64,000 nucleotides of DNA, from the NCBI GenBank assembly GCA_947589545.1, contig CANQBA010000002.1:42874-106873 (forward strand), written 5' to 3'. This stretch comes from an uncultured Oscillospiraceae bacterium. GTDB lineage: Bacteria; Bacillota; Clostridia; Oscillospirales; Oscillospiraceae. Positions 55,826-64,000 of this stretch are shown here, piece by piece. The first letter of the stretch is position 1, and each line of letters starts with the position of its first letter. The notes beneath the pieces were generated by a model. The model saw only the letters and a list, made by a program, of their open reading frames with translations, searched no databases and was not told the DNA's origin. The position numbers and the translations under genes were made by a program.

Positions 55826-57502
55826 GTGAGGCTCAGACATATTCGATTGACCGCCCTGGCGCTGGCCCTGCTCCTGCTGCTGACCGGCTGTGGGGAGATG
55901 GTACTGCCCTTCGGGCAAAACCGGCCCACGGAGGACACGGGCGCGGATACCGCCGCCGGAGGGGACACCTCCGCGGCCGAGACGCTCCCCAGCGGCGACG
56001 GCTATACCAGGGCGGACAGCGTCTTTTCCGTCAACTACAACCCCAAAGGGTCGTTCGACCCTTTAAGCGGCACCGATTATTACAACGAGCAGCTTTTCGG
56101 CCTGCTCTACGAGGGGCTTTTCTCCCTGTCCTCCACGCTGACGCCGGAGCCGGTGCTCTGCGAGAGCCTGGAGACGGAGGACGGGGTGACCTATGACCTG
56201 ACGGTGCGGGGCGGCGTGGCCTTCCACGACGGTACGCTCCTGACGGCCCGGGACGTGGTCTACTCCCTGAATACCGCCCGCGCGTCCGGCAAGTTTTCCG
56301 CCCGCCTGGACGACATCGCCTCTGTCAGTGAGACAGGGGAGCTGACGGCGCAGATCAAGCTGAAAAACGCCAATTACATGCTCTCGTCCCTGCTGGACGT
56401 GCCCATCATCAAGGAACCTGCCGCCACCCGCTCCGCCGCCCCTGTGGAGGACGATACGGACGACACCACGGAGGACACCGCCGCGGAACCCGCGAGCCCG
56501 GCGTTCTCCGGCCCCGTGGGCACAGGGCCCTATTTGTACAGCGGCGGCCGCCTGGAGGCCTTTACAGCCCACCGGGACTACCGGCCCGGCTCCATGAAGG
56601 TCATCTATCTGAAGGAGGTGGCCTCGGGGGATATGGCCGACGCCTTCGCCGACCGCTCCATCGATTTTGTGGGCTACGACCCCACGGGCAACGACAAGCT
56701 GAATATCCACATGGTCCACGAGACGCGGTATTACGACACCACGGACATGGTGTATCTGGGCTTTAACTGCAAGAGCGGCCCCACCAAAGACGTATATGTG
56801 CGTCAGGCGCTGATGCGGCTTGTGAATCTGGACGCCATCTGCTCGGATATTTATGAAAACGCCGCGCGGCGCTCTGTTTTCGCCCTCAGCCCCGTTCTGG
56901 GGCTGGTCAGCGACCGGCAGGAGGCCGGTTACGGCTACTCCCGTCAGAATTTCAACCGCCTTGCCCTGGGCGCGGGCCTTGAGGACAGGGACGGGGACGG
57001 GGCGCTGGACTACCTCGGCGACCCCATGGTTCTGCGGCTGGTGGTCAACTACGAGACATCCGGCAAGGTGGAGGCCGCCCAGCGGATCGTCACGGATATG
57101 CGGAACATGGGCATCAACGCGGTGCTGGTGAGTATGCCCTTCGACAGCTACCAGCGGGCGCTCCAGCGGGGCGATTATGAGATGTATCTGGCGGAGGTGC
57201 GGCTGAAGGCGGATTTCGACCTGGGCGTCCTGTTCTACGGCAAGCTCAACTACAGCGGCGCCGACGGAGCCGCGTATAGGCCGCTGGTGCGGGATTTCCT
57301 GGCGGCCCCCGACGAGGAGACGCGGGCGGCGGCGGCCCTGGCGCTGGATCTCCATATCGCCGAGGACGCCTGCATCGTGCCCATCGGCTACAAGCAGCGC
57401 TCCGTGCTGACCCACGTGGGCGTGGTGGAGGGGGTGGATCCCAGCCAGTCCAACCTCTACCGCAATGTCCTTGGCTGGAGCGTCGATCTGGGCAACCGGT
57501 AA
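55826..57502 (+). CDS. Solute-binding lipoprotein, family 5
   Basis: A 558-residue binding protein started at GTG 55826 behind ACGGAGG. The signal peptide ends in LLTGC with the lipid Cys near residue 22. The body shows FGLLYEGLF, VAFHDGTLLTARDVVYSL near 133 and VRQALMRLVNLDAI near 330, as in OppA proteins of normal length. No permease or ATPase genes lie nearby, so it may feed a distant transporter or have a sensing role. An acidic Thr/Asp segment near residues 205-225 interrupts the fold. Confidence 0.88.
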   Translation: MRLRHIRLTALALALLLLLTGCGEMVLPFGQNRPTEDTGADTAAGGDTSAAETLPSGDGYTRADSVFSVNYNPKGSFDPLSGTDYYNEQLFGLLYEGLFSLSSTLTPEPVLCESLETEDGVTYDLTVRGGVAFHDGTLLTARDVVYSLNTARASGKFSARLDDIASVSETGELTAQIKLKNANYMLSSLLDVPIIKEPAATRSAAPVEDDTDDTTEDTAAEPASPAFSGPVGTGPYLYSGGRLEAFTAHRDYRPGSMKVIYLKEVASGDMADAFADRSIDFVGYDPTGNDKLNIHMVHETRYYDTTDMVYLGFNCKSGPTKDVYVRQALMRLVNLDAICSDIYENAARRSVFALSPVLGLVSDRQEAGYGYSRQNFNRLALGAGLEDRDGDGALDYLGDPMVLRLVVNYETSGKVEAAQRIVTDMRNMGINAVLVSMPFDSYQRALQRGDYEMYLAEVRLKADFDLGVLFYGKLNYSGADGAAYRPLVRDFLAAPDEETRAAAALALDLHIAEDACIVPIGYKQRSVLTHVGVVEGVDPSQSNLYRNVLGWSVDLGNR

Positions 57503-57532
57503 TACTTTGGATAGATAGAGAGAGGGATTGCC

Positions 57533-57928
57533 ATGACGGACAGAGAGCTTATCAACAGGGCCGTTGAGGCGGCAAAAAGATCCTACGCGCCCTACTCCAA
57601 CCGCACCTTCGGCGCGGCGCTGGAGTGCGCCGACGGGACGGTGGTCACGGGCTGTAACGTGGAAAACGCGGCCCTGGGAACGTCCATCTGCGCCGAACGG
57701 GCGGCGCTGTGCCAGGCGGTGTCCATGGGGAAGCGGAGCTTCCGGCGTCTGGCGGTGTACTCCGCCGAGAGCGCCGACTACTGCACCCCCTGCGGCGTCT
57801 GCCGCCAGGCGTTTTCCGAGTTCTCCCCGGAGATGGAGCTTCTCTGCGCCCGGGCCGACGGGCGGTACGTCAGCTACCGGCTCCGGGAGCTGCTGCCGGT
57901 GATGTACGCCAGGGACCGCTTTGAATGA
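57533..57928 (+). CDS. cdd: Cytidine deaminase
   Basis: A 131-residue zinc enzyme converting cytidine to uridine. The catalytic Glu and first Cys are in SICAERAALCQA near residue 50, and the other two zinc cysteines in YCTPCGVCRQA near residue 84. The length fits the tetrameric bacterial form. GAGAGGG precedes the ATG. It sits just before ychF and is part of salvage of pyrimidines. Confidence 0.94.
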   Translation: MTDRELINRAVEAAKRSYAPYSNRTFGAALECADGTVVTGCNVENAALGTSICAERAALCQAVSMGKRSFRRLAVYSAESADYCTPCGVCRQAFSEFSPEMELLCARADGRYVSYRLRELLPVMYARDRFE

Positions 57929-57969
57929 ATACCTATTTTATATAAAATATATTTTTCAGGAGAGTCAGC

Positions 57970-59067
57970 ATGAAATTAGGGATAATCGGGCTGCCCAACG
58001 TGGGCAAGTCCACTCTTTTCAACGCCATCACCAACGCCGGGGCCGAGGCGGCCAACTACCCCTTCTGCACCATCGAGCCCAACGTAGGCACCGTGGCCGT
58101 GCCGGACGCACGGCTGGATTTTCTGGCGGACATGTACAAGCCCAAGAAATATACCCCCGCCGTCATCGAGTTCGTGGACATCGCCGGCCTTGTGCGGGGG
58201 GCCTCCAGAGGGGAGGGCCTGGGCAACAAATTCCTGGAGAATATCCGCCGCACCGACGCCATCGTCCATGTGGTGCGGTGCTTTGACGACGAAAACGTCA
58301 TCCATGTGGAGGGCGGCGCCGATCCTCTGCGGGACATCGACATCATCGACCTGGAGCTCATTATGGCCGATCTGGAGCTGGTGACCCGGAGGCTGGACAA
58401 GGCCCAGAAGGCCGCCAAGGGCGGGGACAAGAAATTCAAGCGCGAGGCGGAGCTTTTCGAGGCTCTGCGCGAGCATCTGGACGCCGGCAAATCCGCCCGG
58501 AGCTTCCCGGTCAGCGGCGACGAGGACGCGGCGCTGCTGGCCTCCTCGGATCTGCTGTCCTTAAAGCCGGTGATCTACGCGGCCAACATGGACGAGGCGG
58601 GCATCGCCGATTTGGACGGAAGCGCCTACTACAGGGCCGTCAAGTCCCGGGCCGACGATGAGGGGGCCCAGGTTCTGCCCATCTGCGCCAAGACCGAGCA
58701 GGAGCTGACGGAGCTTTCGGAGGAGGAGCGGGCCATGTTCTTAGAGGATCTGGGCCTCTCCGAATCCGGCCTTGACCGGCTCATCAAGTGCTCCTACGCC
58801 CTGCTGGGCCTTATAAGCTTTCTCACCGCCGGGGCCGACGAGTGCCGGGCCTGGACCATCACCCGGGGGACCAAGGCCCCCCAGGCGGCGGGGAAGATCC
58901 ACTCCGACTTTGAGCGGGGCTTCATCCGGGCGGAGATCGTGGCCTTCGAGGATCTGAAGACCTGCGGCTCCATGGCCGCCGCCAAGGAGAAGGGCCTGGT
59001 TCGGTCCGAGGGCAAGGATTACGTCATGCGCGACGGCGACGTGACCCTGTTCCGCTTCAACGTATAA
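57970..59067 (+). CDS. ychF: Redox-regulated GTPase/ATPase YchF
   Basis: A 365-residue OBG-family protein. G1 is GLPNVGKST at residues 7-15, the switch is ENVDIAGLVRGAS-like (FVDIAGLVRGAS near 66), and a helical coiled-coil segment occupies about 130-190. The C-terminal TGS domain has ISFLTAGADECRAWT near 280 and ends in KDYVMRDGDVTLFRFNV. YchF binds ATP in preference to GTP and interacts with the ribosome. CAGGAGAG precedes the ATG. Confidence 0.95.
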   Translation: MKLGIIGLPNVGKSTLFNAITNAGAEAANYPFCTIEPNVGTVAVPDARLDFLADMYKPKKYTPAVIEFVDIAGLVRGASRGEGLGNKFLENIRRTDAIVHVVRCFDDENVIHVEGGADPLRDIDIIDLELIMADLELVTRRLDKAQKAAKGGDKKFKREAELFEALREHLDAGKSARSFPVSGDEDAALLASSDLLSLKPVIYAANMDEAGIADLDGSAYYRAVKSRADDEGAQVLPICAKTEQELTELSEEERAMFLEDLGLSESGLDRLIKCSYALLGLISFLTAGADECRAWTITRGTKAPQAAGKIHSDFERGFIRAEIVAFEDLKTCGSMAAAKEKGLVRSEGKDYVMRDGDVTLFRFNV

Positions 59068-59072
59068 GGCCC

Positions 59073-59786
59073 ATGGAGAAGAAAAAGCGCATCGACGCCA
59101 TCGACGCCGCCCGGGGGCTGGCGCTGGTGCTGATGGTGATCCACCATTTTCTCATCGATCTTGTGAACCTGTGCGGCGCGCCCATGTGGATCTTTTCAAA
59201 CCCTGTCTTCGACGTACTGCACTACATCTTCGCGGGGCTGTTCATCTTCCTGGCGGGGCTGTGCTGCCGGTTCTCCCACAGCAACCTGCGCCGGGGCATC
59301 ATCTGCTATGCCATCGCCATGGGCATCACCGTGGTGTCCAGCCTGCCCTTCATCGACGACCCCATCCGCTTCGGCGTCCTGCATCTGCTGGGCTTTTCCA
59401 TGGTGTTCTTCGCCCTGACCCACAGGGCGTGGGACGCCATCCCCCGCAAGGCCGCGCCGGTGATCTATATCGGCATGACCGTCTTTACCGCGTGGCTGGT
59501 GGCCCACACCTCCATCGGCCCCGCCGCCCGGTGGCTCTTCCCCTTCGGCTGGTTTGAGAAGGGCTTCTATACCGCCGACTGGTTCCCCATTTTCCCCTGG
59601 GTGTTCGTGTTCCTGCTGGGTACCTGGGCGGGCCTCTATGTGGTGGAGCATAAGCTCCCGGAGCGGTTTTACACCTTCACCTGCCCCATCCTTCCCCAGA
59701 TCGGCCGGAAAAGCCTGCTCATCTACGTCCTCCATCAGCCCATCCTCTACGGGCTGATCCTGGGCGTCCAGGCGCTGCTGAAATAA
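59073..59786 (+). CDS. DUF1624/acyltransferase-like membrane protein
   Basis: A 237-residue integral membrane protein with about six helices. The N-terminus (RIDAIDAARGLALVLMVIHH, residues 6-25) is characteristic of the DUF1624 family, relatives of heparan-alpha-glucosaminide acetyltransferase, with the conserved Asp-x-x-R-G and a following His. The C-terminal GRKSLLIYVLHQPILYG resembles acyltransferase-3 ends. It may acylate a surface glycan; the substrate is unknown. It lies 5 bases after ychF. Confidence 0.78.
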   Translation: MEKKKRIDAIDAARGLALVLMVIHHFLIDLVNLCGAPMWIFSNPVFDVLHYIFAGLFIFLAGLCCRFSHSNLRRGIICYAIAMGITVVSSLPFIDDPIRFGVLHLLGFSMVFFALTHRAWDAIPRKAAPVIYIGMTVFTAWLVAHTSIGPAARWLFPFGWFEKGFYTADWFPIFPWVFVFLLGTWAGLYVVEHKLPERFYTFTCPILPQIGRKSLLIYVLHQPILYGLILGVQALLK

Positions 59787-59803
59787 GAAAGACCGATTCG
59801 CGT

Positions 59804-59926
59804 AAAAAGGGGCTGTGAAAAAGAGCGGAAAGACGCTCGATTTTCACAGCCCCTGTTATGATTGTGAACGGAAAATTTGTTTGAAAAGGTGTACTTTTCC
59901 AAAATCCCAAGCGGGATTTTAAAACG
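59804..59926 (-). ncRNA. Candidate small RNA upstream of the surface-protein gene
   Basis: A minus-strand transcript of about 120 bases is bounded by a TTGCAA/TATAAT promoter (59932-59960) and an intrinsic terminator (GGGGCTGTGAAAA with its complement, 59809-59853, then TTTTT). It contains a hairpin AAAATCCC/GGGATTTT and a GGAAAAGTACACC segment that can pair with the leader of the 60033 gene. It holds no convincing open reading frame and does not continue any gene. Confidence 0.6.
59809..59853 (-). terminator. Intrinsic terminator of the candidate small RNA
   Basis: GGGGCTGTGAAAA pairs with its complement and TTTTT follows on the minus strand (AAAAA at 59804-59808 on the plus strand). Confidence 0.75.
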
Positions 59927-59931
59927 GTTTT

Positions 59932-59960
59932 ATTATATCGCATTTGGCACGCTTTTGCAA
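59932..59960 (-). promoter_or_regulatory. Promoter of the candidate small RNA
   Basis: TTGCAA (59955-59960), 17 bases, TATAAT (59932-59937) on the minus strand. Confidence 0.7.
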
Positions 59961-59992
59961 GAAAAAAATACAGATTTTTTCTGCGAATTTTA

Positions 59993-60019
59993 AGTTTGAA
60001 AAAGTACACTTTTTCAAAC
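59993..60019 (+). promoter_or_regulatory. Palindrome abutting the ribosome binding site of the surface-protein gene
   Basis: GTTTGAAAAAGT-AC and its exact complement end one base before AGGAGGT. It could be an operator or an RNA hairpin that exposes or hides the start. A diverged copy lies at 59879-59904. Confidence 0.55.
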
Positions 60020-60032
60020 AGGAGGTAACGAA

Positions 60033-63000
60033 ATGAAACGGCAAATTTGCAAGCTTCTGGCGATCCTGCTGGCCATAGCCATGGTCGCGGCGCTGGTTCC
60101 GGGCATGGCCCTGGCGGAGGAGGGCGGCTCCGCCGCGTCGCAGGGGTATGAATTTACCGGCGCTATGCCCACGGATAAGTGGGAGGATGCCGTACAGGAG
60201 GCGCCAAATGGCTATTCGGAGGATGAAGATAACAAAATCACCATCAGCAGCGCCGAGGGTCTGGCGTGGCTGGCGAAGCAGGTCAACAGCGGCACGGATA
60301 ACTATTCCGGCAAAACCGTCACGTTGACGGATTCTGTCGACCTGAAAGCCCATCTCTGGACGCCTATCGGCACCGATACTCACCCCTTTAAGGGCACCTT
60401 TGACGGCGGCAATGAAAATGGCGAAGAAACCGGTATAAAAATAACCGGCGTCAGGTGCAGTTTGACAACCACCCAAACCAACATTAAATATTTTGGGCTG
60501 TTTGGCAAAACAGAGGACGCTACGCTTAAAAATGTGACTCTGGGCGATGTCGTGCTCAAAAGGAGTAACACCTACAGCGGATATGACGGAACGCTTGCAG
60601 GAAACACAACGAACACCCAAGTAGAGAAATGCCATGTCTCCAATAGCATGGTTGCTACCCGCGACTTCACCGGCGGCTTGATCGGCTATGCCTTTACCGG
60701 AAGCGTGAGTGGTTGCACCGTGGATCATGTAAGTGTGTCGGGTGAACAGTATGTTGGCGGCATCTGCGGTCAGGGCTACGCGCAAATTAACAATTGCACC
60801 GTCACCAACTCCGTCGTCAAGAGTACCCACTGGAAGGTGGGCGGAATCGTCGGACAGTCGGGCGAGGGTTCCCGTACATATACAAATGACGATGTCAAAA
60901 ACGTCACCCTTATCTCCGGCTTCTTTGGGGTGGGTACGGAGGTCGGTGGGATCATCGGCTTTGTGAACTACTCCAGCGGTGTTGATGAGACGAAGTTGAA
61001 AGATTGTGACGTCGAGGGTTTGACGATCGAGGGGATAAGTTCGCACGCTACGAGTCCCAGAATCACCCTTCTCGACGCCGGCGGGTTGATCGGGAGCTTC
61101 CATTATGGGAAGCTTGAACTCTCCAACTGTTCCGTTAAAGATGTTCTTTTTAAGAAAAATGAGACAGATCAAGCGTCGGAGACACTTTTTAGGAGTGTAG
61201 GCGGCGTGATCGGCGGTATGTACTGGCGTTCCAACATTTCCTCCCACGACTATAGCATAACGCTGGACAGTGTCGCTGTATCCGACATTCAATTCGAGTG
61301 TGATAAAGGTGAAGGGATCGGAACCCTCATGGGGGTCGCCTATGCCGCCGCAGATGGCGAGCACACCGCCACAAATACGATCAAAAGCTCAAGTGTGGAC
61401 AAGAACAGCGTGACCAAGTCCTCCGTCAACGGAGAGGATAATTTCAATCTGCGCATCATCGGCTCAAACTACCCCGAGGGAACGATTGCTTTCGACAACA
61501 CCAAGTCCACGGTCACTTTTGATGGTGAGAACGAATTGCCCGTGGAGGATTTGACGGCCTACCCCGCTAACGGTGAAAACCTTGTGGCCTCCGGCTCTGA
61601 GATCTTCAAGCTGGTGGCGGTCTATCAGGAGGCCAAAACCGAATTTGCCGGCAGTGTTTCCGAAACGCTCCGAGCAATTGAGAACCCGTTCAGCAAGGGT
61701 GATTTCAAAAAAACGTTCCTGGATACGGCCATTAAGGAAATAAGCTACGACGACGTAACGTCGCTGGCTGATACGCCGTCGGAGGGCAACACCATCTATG
61801 TACACATCACCCCCATTCTCCGGGTGGAGCAGCTGAGCGCCACCGATACGACCCTGTCGCTCCGGCTGACGCCGCAATACACCGCCGTGGCGAATACTGA
61901 CGCGGAGTCCTCAGAAGACGGAACTATTCTCAAGGATCATGTCGAGCTGGCGCTGGATTGGCCCGTTACGCTAACTGTGCCTCTGGGAGACCTTGCGACG
62001 GGCAATAACTTCGTGGATATTCGCCACACCCCTGCCGGTGCGGACGGCACGGAGCCATACATTTACGCCGCCAAAATCACCGAAGACAACACCACCTTCA
62101 CCAGCGGACACGGTCTGGGTCAGTTTGACATTATGGCACTTAACGGTCCCCCGCTGGCATCGATTAAAGTTGCCAATGTGAGCGGAGCTGAACCGGCTTT
62201 TGAGTATATTTTCGACACATCGGCCCTAACCGGCGCGATCACGGTACCCGCCGCGGTGAATAAAACGGTGGTGACGCCGGATATGGACAGCAATACCGAT
62301 CTTTTCAATGCAGATGTGACTTACAGTTTCTTGGTGAATGAAGTTAGCGCGGGCAGCATACAAAAGGGTGGTATACACGGTGATAAAACCGCTAAAAGTA
62401 TAAGACCCCAAACGGTTGAGTTGAACTTCGGCGAAACCACCATTACCGTTGTGTCCCGCTACCTTAAAATTACTATACCGCCGGGAGCTGGTCTTGGCGG
62501 TGCTATCCGCGAAAATCAAGATGCCACCTACACGATCACTGTGACCCGTGAACTCCCCATCGTCACTATTGATCAGACCAGCGGCGGTACGGTTGAGGTC
62601 AAGAGCGTTGAGGTAGATTCGGAGAATCCCAAACAAGTCAAGGTCACTTTCACCGTCACCCCGGACGAGGAGTATGAGCTGCTTTCCGCCATGTATACAA
62701 GCGGAAACAGCGACGAAAGCGTGGAGACGACCGAAAACGAGGACGGCACATATACCTATTCTGTCGGTTACGACTCCGTTATCCATGCGGCGTTCAAGCT
62801 CAAGGAAAGCCTCAGCGACGACGCCACTACCATTGTGGACGAGCCGGTGACGGCGGCGCCCAGCATCCCGGAGGGCAACGACAAAATTGACGACAGCCTT
62901 CAGGCCGAAGACCTGGCGGACATGAACGTTACCCCCTACGACGAGACCGCCAAGGACATGGAGGACGCGGCCCTGAAAGCCGCCGAGGGCGTTGACAAGG

Positions 63001-64000
63001 ATAAACTGGACAGCGCCGTGGAAGCTCTGAAGGGCGGCGACGGCACCGAGGTCTATATCCACGTCCTCACCACCTTCGAAACGGAGGTTGAGGCATACGA
63101 TCGCGAGGCGGGCGTCATGGTGCTGGACATCACGCCGCGCTACCACGTCATCGCCACCACCGCCCAGGACAAGAAAGATATTGTGCTGGCAGGCAACAAA
63201 AATAACGCGGTTCAGCTGACGGAGGGAGACCTTGACGTCACCAAGCCCGTCAACATCACCGTGCCTATCCCCGCCGATCTTGCCGGGGAAGACGAGCCGG
63301 TCTATATCAAGCATGAAAAGGACGGCGGCAAGGTCTACTGGTACACCGGCACTGTGAAGGACGGCGCGGTGACCTTCACCAACCCCGACGGCTTCTCCAC
63401 CTTTGAGATCCGCAACACTACGACTGCCCAGGCGAGCATCACTGTCGGGGATGAAACCAAGTACTATAACACCCTCCAGGAGGCCGTGGACGCCGTGAAG
63501 GAAGGCGAGACGATCACGGTTCTGACCGGCGATCCCATGACGGCGACGGCCCCGGCGAAGAACATCACCTTCACGGTGGAGAACGGCGACAATGTCACCA
63601 TCCAGGATAACGGCAATTACCACGTCTCCAAGAGCACTGACGGCAAATACACCGTGACCTACGTTGCGCCTCCCGTGCCCACCACCCCGACCCCGTCCAA
63701 GCCCGACACGCCCGATAAGCCCGACACCGATCCGGTCGACGCGTTCGTGGACGTGCCAGCCGGCGCGTGGTACCGCGACGCGCTCAACTACGTGCTTGAG
63801 AACACCACCGACGTCATCAACGGCACGGACGCGACGCATTTCTCCCCCAACGAGAAGCTGACCAGGGCCGCGTTCGCCAAGATCCTCTGGGCTATCGAGG
63901 GGAGCAAGCCCGTCACCGCCGACAATCCCTTCACCGACGTGAAGTCCGGCGACTGGTTCTACGACGCGGTGATCTGGGCCAACGCTCAGGGCATCATGCT
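60033..64000 (+). CDS. Large GLUG/SLH-domain surface protein, partial
   Basis: The frame opens at ATG 60033 behind AGGAGGT and is still open at the window end, with about 1322 codons visible. A signal peptide (KLLAILLAIAMVAALVPGMA, cut near residue 28) leads to a region with GLUG-type repeats (GGLIGYAF, GGICGQGY, GGIVGQSG, GGIIGFVN, GGLIGSFH) to about residue 400, then beta-rich modules, one bacterial repeat with ITVGDETKYYNTLQEAVDAV near 1130, a Pro/Thr/Lys linker and SLH motifs (FVDVPAGAWYRDALNYVLEN, FTDVKSGDWFYDAV). The SLH ends attach it to cell-wall polymer. Its ligand is unknown. The first 2.6 kb is poorer in GC than the flanks. Confidence 0.88.
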   Translation, partial: MKRQICKLLAILLAIAMVAALVPGMALAEEGGSAASQGYEFTGAMPTDKWEDAVQEAPNGYSEDEDNKITISSAEGLAWLAKQVNSGTDNYSGKTVTLTDSVDLKAHLWTPIGTDTHPFKGTFDGGNENGEETGIKITGVRCSLTTTQTNIKYFGLFGKTEDATLKNVTLGDVVLKRSNTYSGYDGTLAGNTTNTQVEKCHVSNSMVATRDFTGGLIGYAFTGSVSGCTVDHVSVSGEQYVGGICGQGYAQINNCTVTNSVVKSTHWKVGGIVGQSGEGSRTYTNDDVKNVTLISGFFGVGTEVGGIIGFVNYSSGVDETKLKDCDVEGLTIEGISSHATSPRITLLDAGGLIGSFHYGKLELSNCSVKDVLFKKNETDQASETLFRSVGGVIGGMYWRSNISSHDYSITLDSVAVSDIQFECDKGEGIGTLMGVAYAAADGEHTATNTIKSSSVDKNSVTKSSVNGEDNFNLRIIGSNYPEGTIAFDNTKSTVTFDGENELPVEDLTAYPANGENLVASGSEIFKLVAVYQEAKTEFAGSVSETLRAIENPFSKGDFKKTFLDTAIKEISYDDVTSLADTPSEGNTIYVHITPILRVEQLSATDTTLSLRLTPQYTAVANTDAESSEDGTILKDHVELALDWPVTLTVPLGDLATGNNFVDIRHTPAGADGTEPYIYAAKITEDNTTFTSGHGLGQFDIMALNGPPLASIKVANVSGAEPAFEYIFDTSALTGAITVPAAVNKTVVTPDMDSNTDLFNADVTYSFLVNEVSAGSIQKGGIHGDKTAKSIRPQTVELNFGETTITVVSRYLKITIPPGAGLGGAIRENQDATYTITVTRELPIVTIDQTSGGTVEVKSVEVDSENPKQVKVTFTVTPDEEYELLSAMYTSGNSDESVETTENEDGTYTYSVGYDSVIHAAFKLKESLSDDATTIVDEPVTAAPSIPEGNDKIDDSLQAEDLADMNVTPYDETAKDMEDAALKAAEGVDKDKLDSAVEALKGGDGTEVYIHVLTTFETEVEAYDREAGVMVLDITPRYHVIATTAQDKKDIVLAGNKNNAVQLTEGDLDVTKPVNITVPIPADLAGEDEPVYIKHEKDGGKVYWYTGTVKDGAVTFTNPDGFSTFEIRNTTTAQASITVGDETKYYNTLQEAVDAVKEGETITVLTGDPMTATAPAKNITFTVENGDNVTIQDNGNYHVSKSTDGKYTVTYVAPPVPTTPTPSKPDTPDKPDTDPVDAFVDVPAGAWYRDALNYVLENTTDVINGTDATHFSPNEKLTRAAFAKILWAIEGSKPVTADNPFTDVKSGDWFYDAVIWANAQGIM

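Overview
The window comes from the chromosome of a GC-rich, anaerobic, low-oxygen-tolerance Firmicute of the Clostridia, most likely an Oscillospiraceae-type gut bacterium. This is inferred from strong AGGAGG ribosome binding sites, TTGACA/TATAAT promoters with 17-bp spacers, a YesM/YesN-type two-component pair, a split sodium-pumping decarboxylase, PerR with rubrerythrins, and an SLH-domain surface protein. Apart from one lower-GC island (about 3.6-6.8 kb) it is mostly housekeeping sequence.

Layout. 1-3.6 kb: two-component regulator, histidine kinase and a divergent YesL-type membrane protein. 3.6-6.8 kb: an accessory island with palindromes and an operon of three overlapping genes (XRE-PIN-ankyrin fusion, radical SAM enzyme, truncated P-loop NTPase); this is the best candidate for an undescribed system. 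6.8-8.9 kb: a protein built of four tandem zinc-ribbon units, preceded by a structured, terminator-ended leader RNA. 9.2-18.2 kb: SCP2-like protein and class III aminotransferase followed by the pyrimidine operon pyrC-K-D-F-(HAD)-(HIT)-pyrE-B-I. 18.4-19.3 kb: XRE regulator with membrane domain. 19.4-28.4 kb: an oligopeptide ABC transporter operon whose permease and two ATPases carry large insertions. 28.9-31.7 kb: rRNA methyltransferase and a PIG-L deacetylase with an OadG-like N-terminus. 31.9-35.4 kb: oadA-G-biotin carrier-oadB sodium pump. 35.6-36.0 kb: GNAT. 36.3-39.3 kb: perR, rubrerythrin, a flavin reductase-rubredoxin-rubrerythrin fusion and an SDR, an oxidative-stress operon. 39.4-43.7 kb: TtcA-like thiolase, methyltransferases, orphan fumarase alpha subunit, SGNH esterase, hibernation factor. 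43.8-46.3 kb: L-fucose isomerase-family protein and Mrp ATPase. 46.7-50.6 kb: murA, rlmH, a DUF2007-like gene and phosphohexomutase. 50.9-57.5 kb: PPIase lipoprotein, secA, YfiH/PgeF-like protein and a solute-binding lipoprotein. 57.5-59.8 kb: cdd, ychF and an acyltransferase-like membrane protein. 60.0-64.0 kb: a large GLUG/SLH surface protein running off the right edge.

Between genes I see three candidate small or leader RNAs (8.7-8.9, 45.3-45.4 and 59.8-59.9 kb) and a family of palindromic, MITE-like intergenic elements (11.2, 41.8, 43.7 and 50.6 kb). All functional calls come from motifs and context read by eye; no database search was run.
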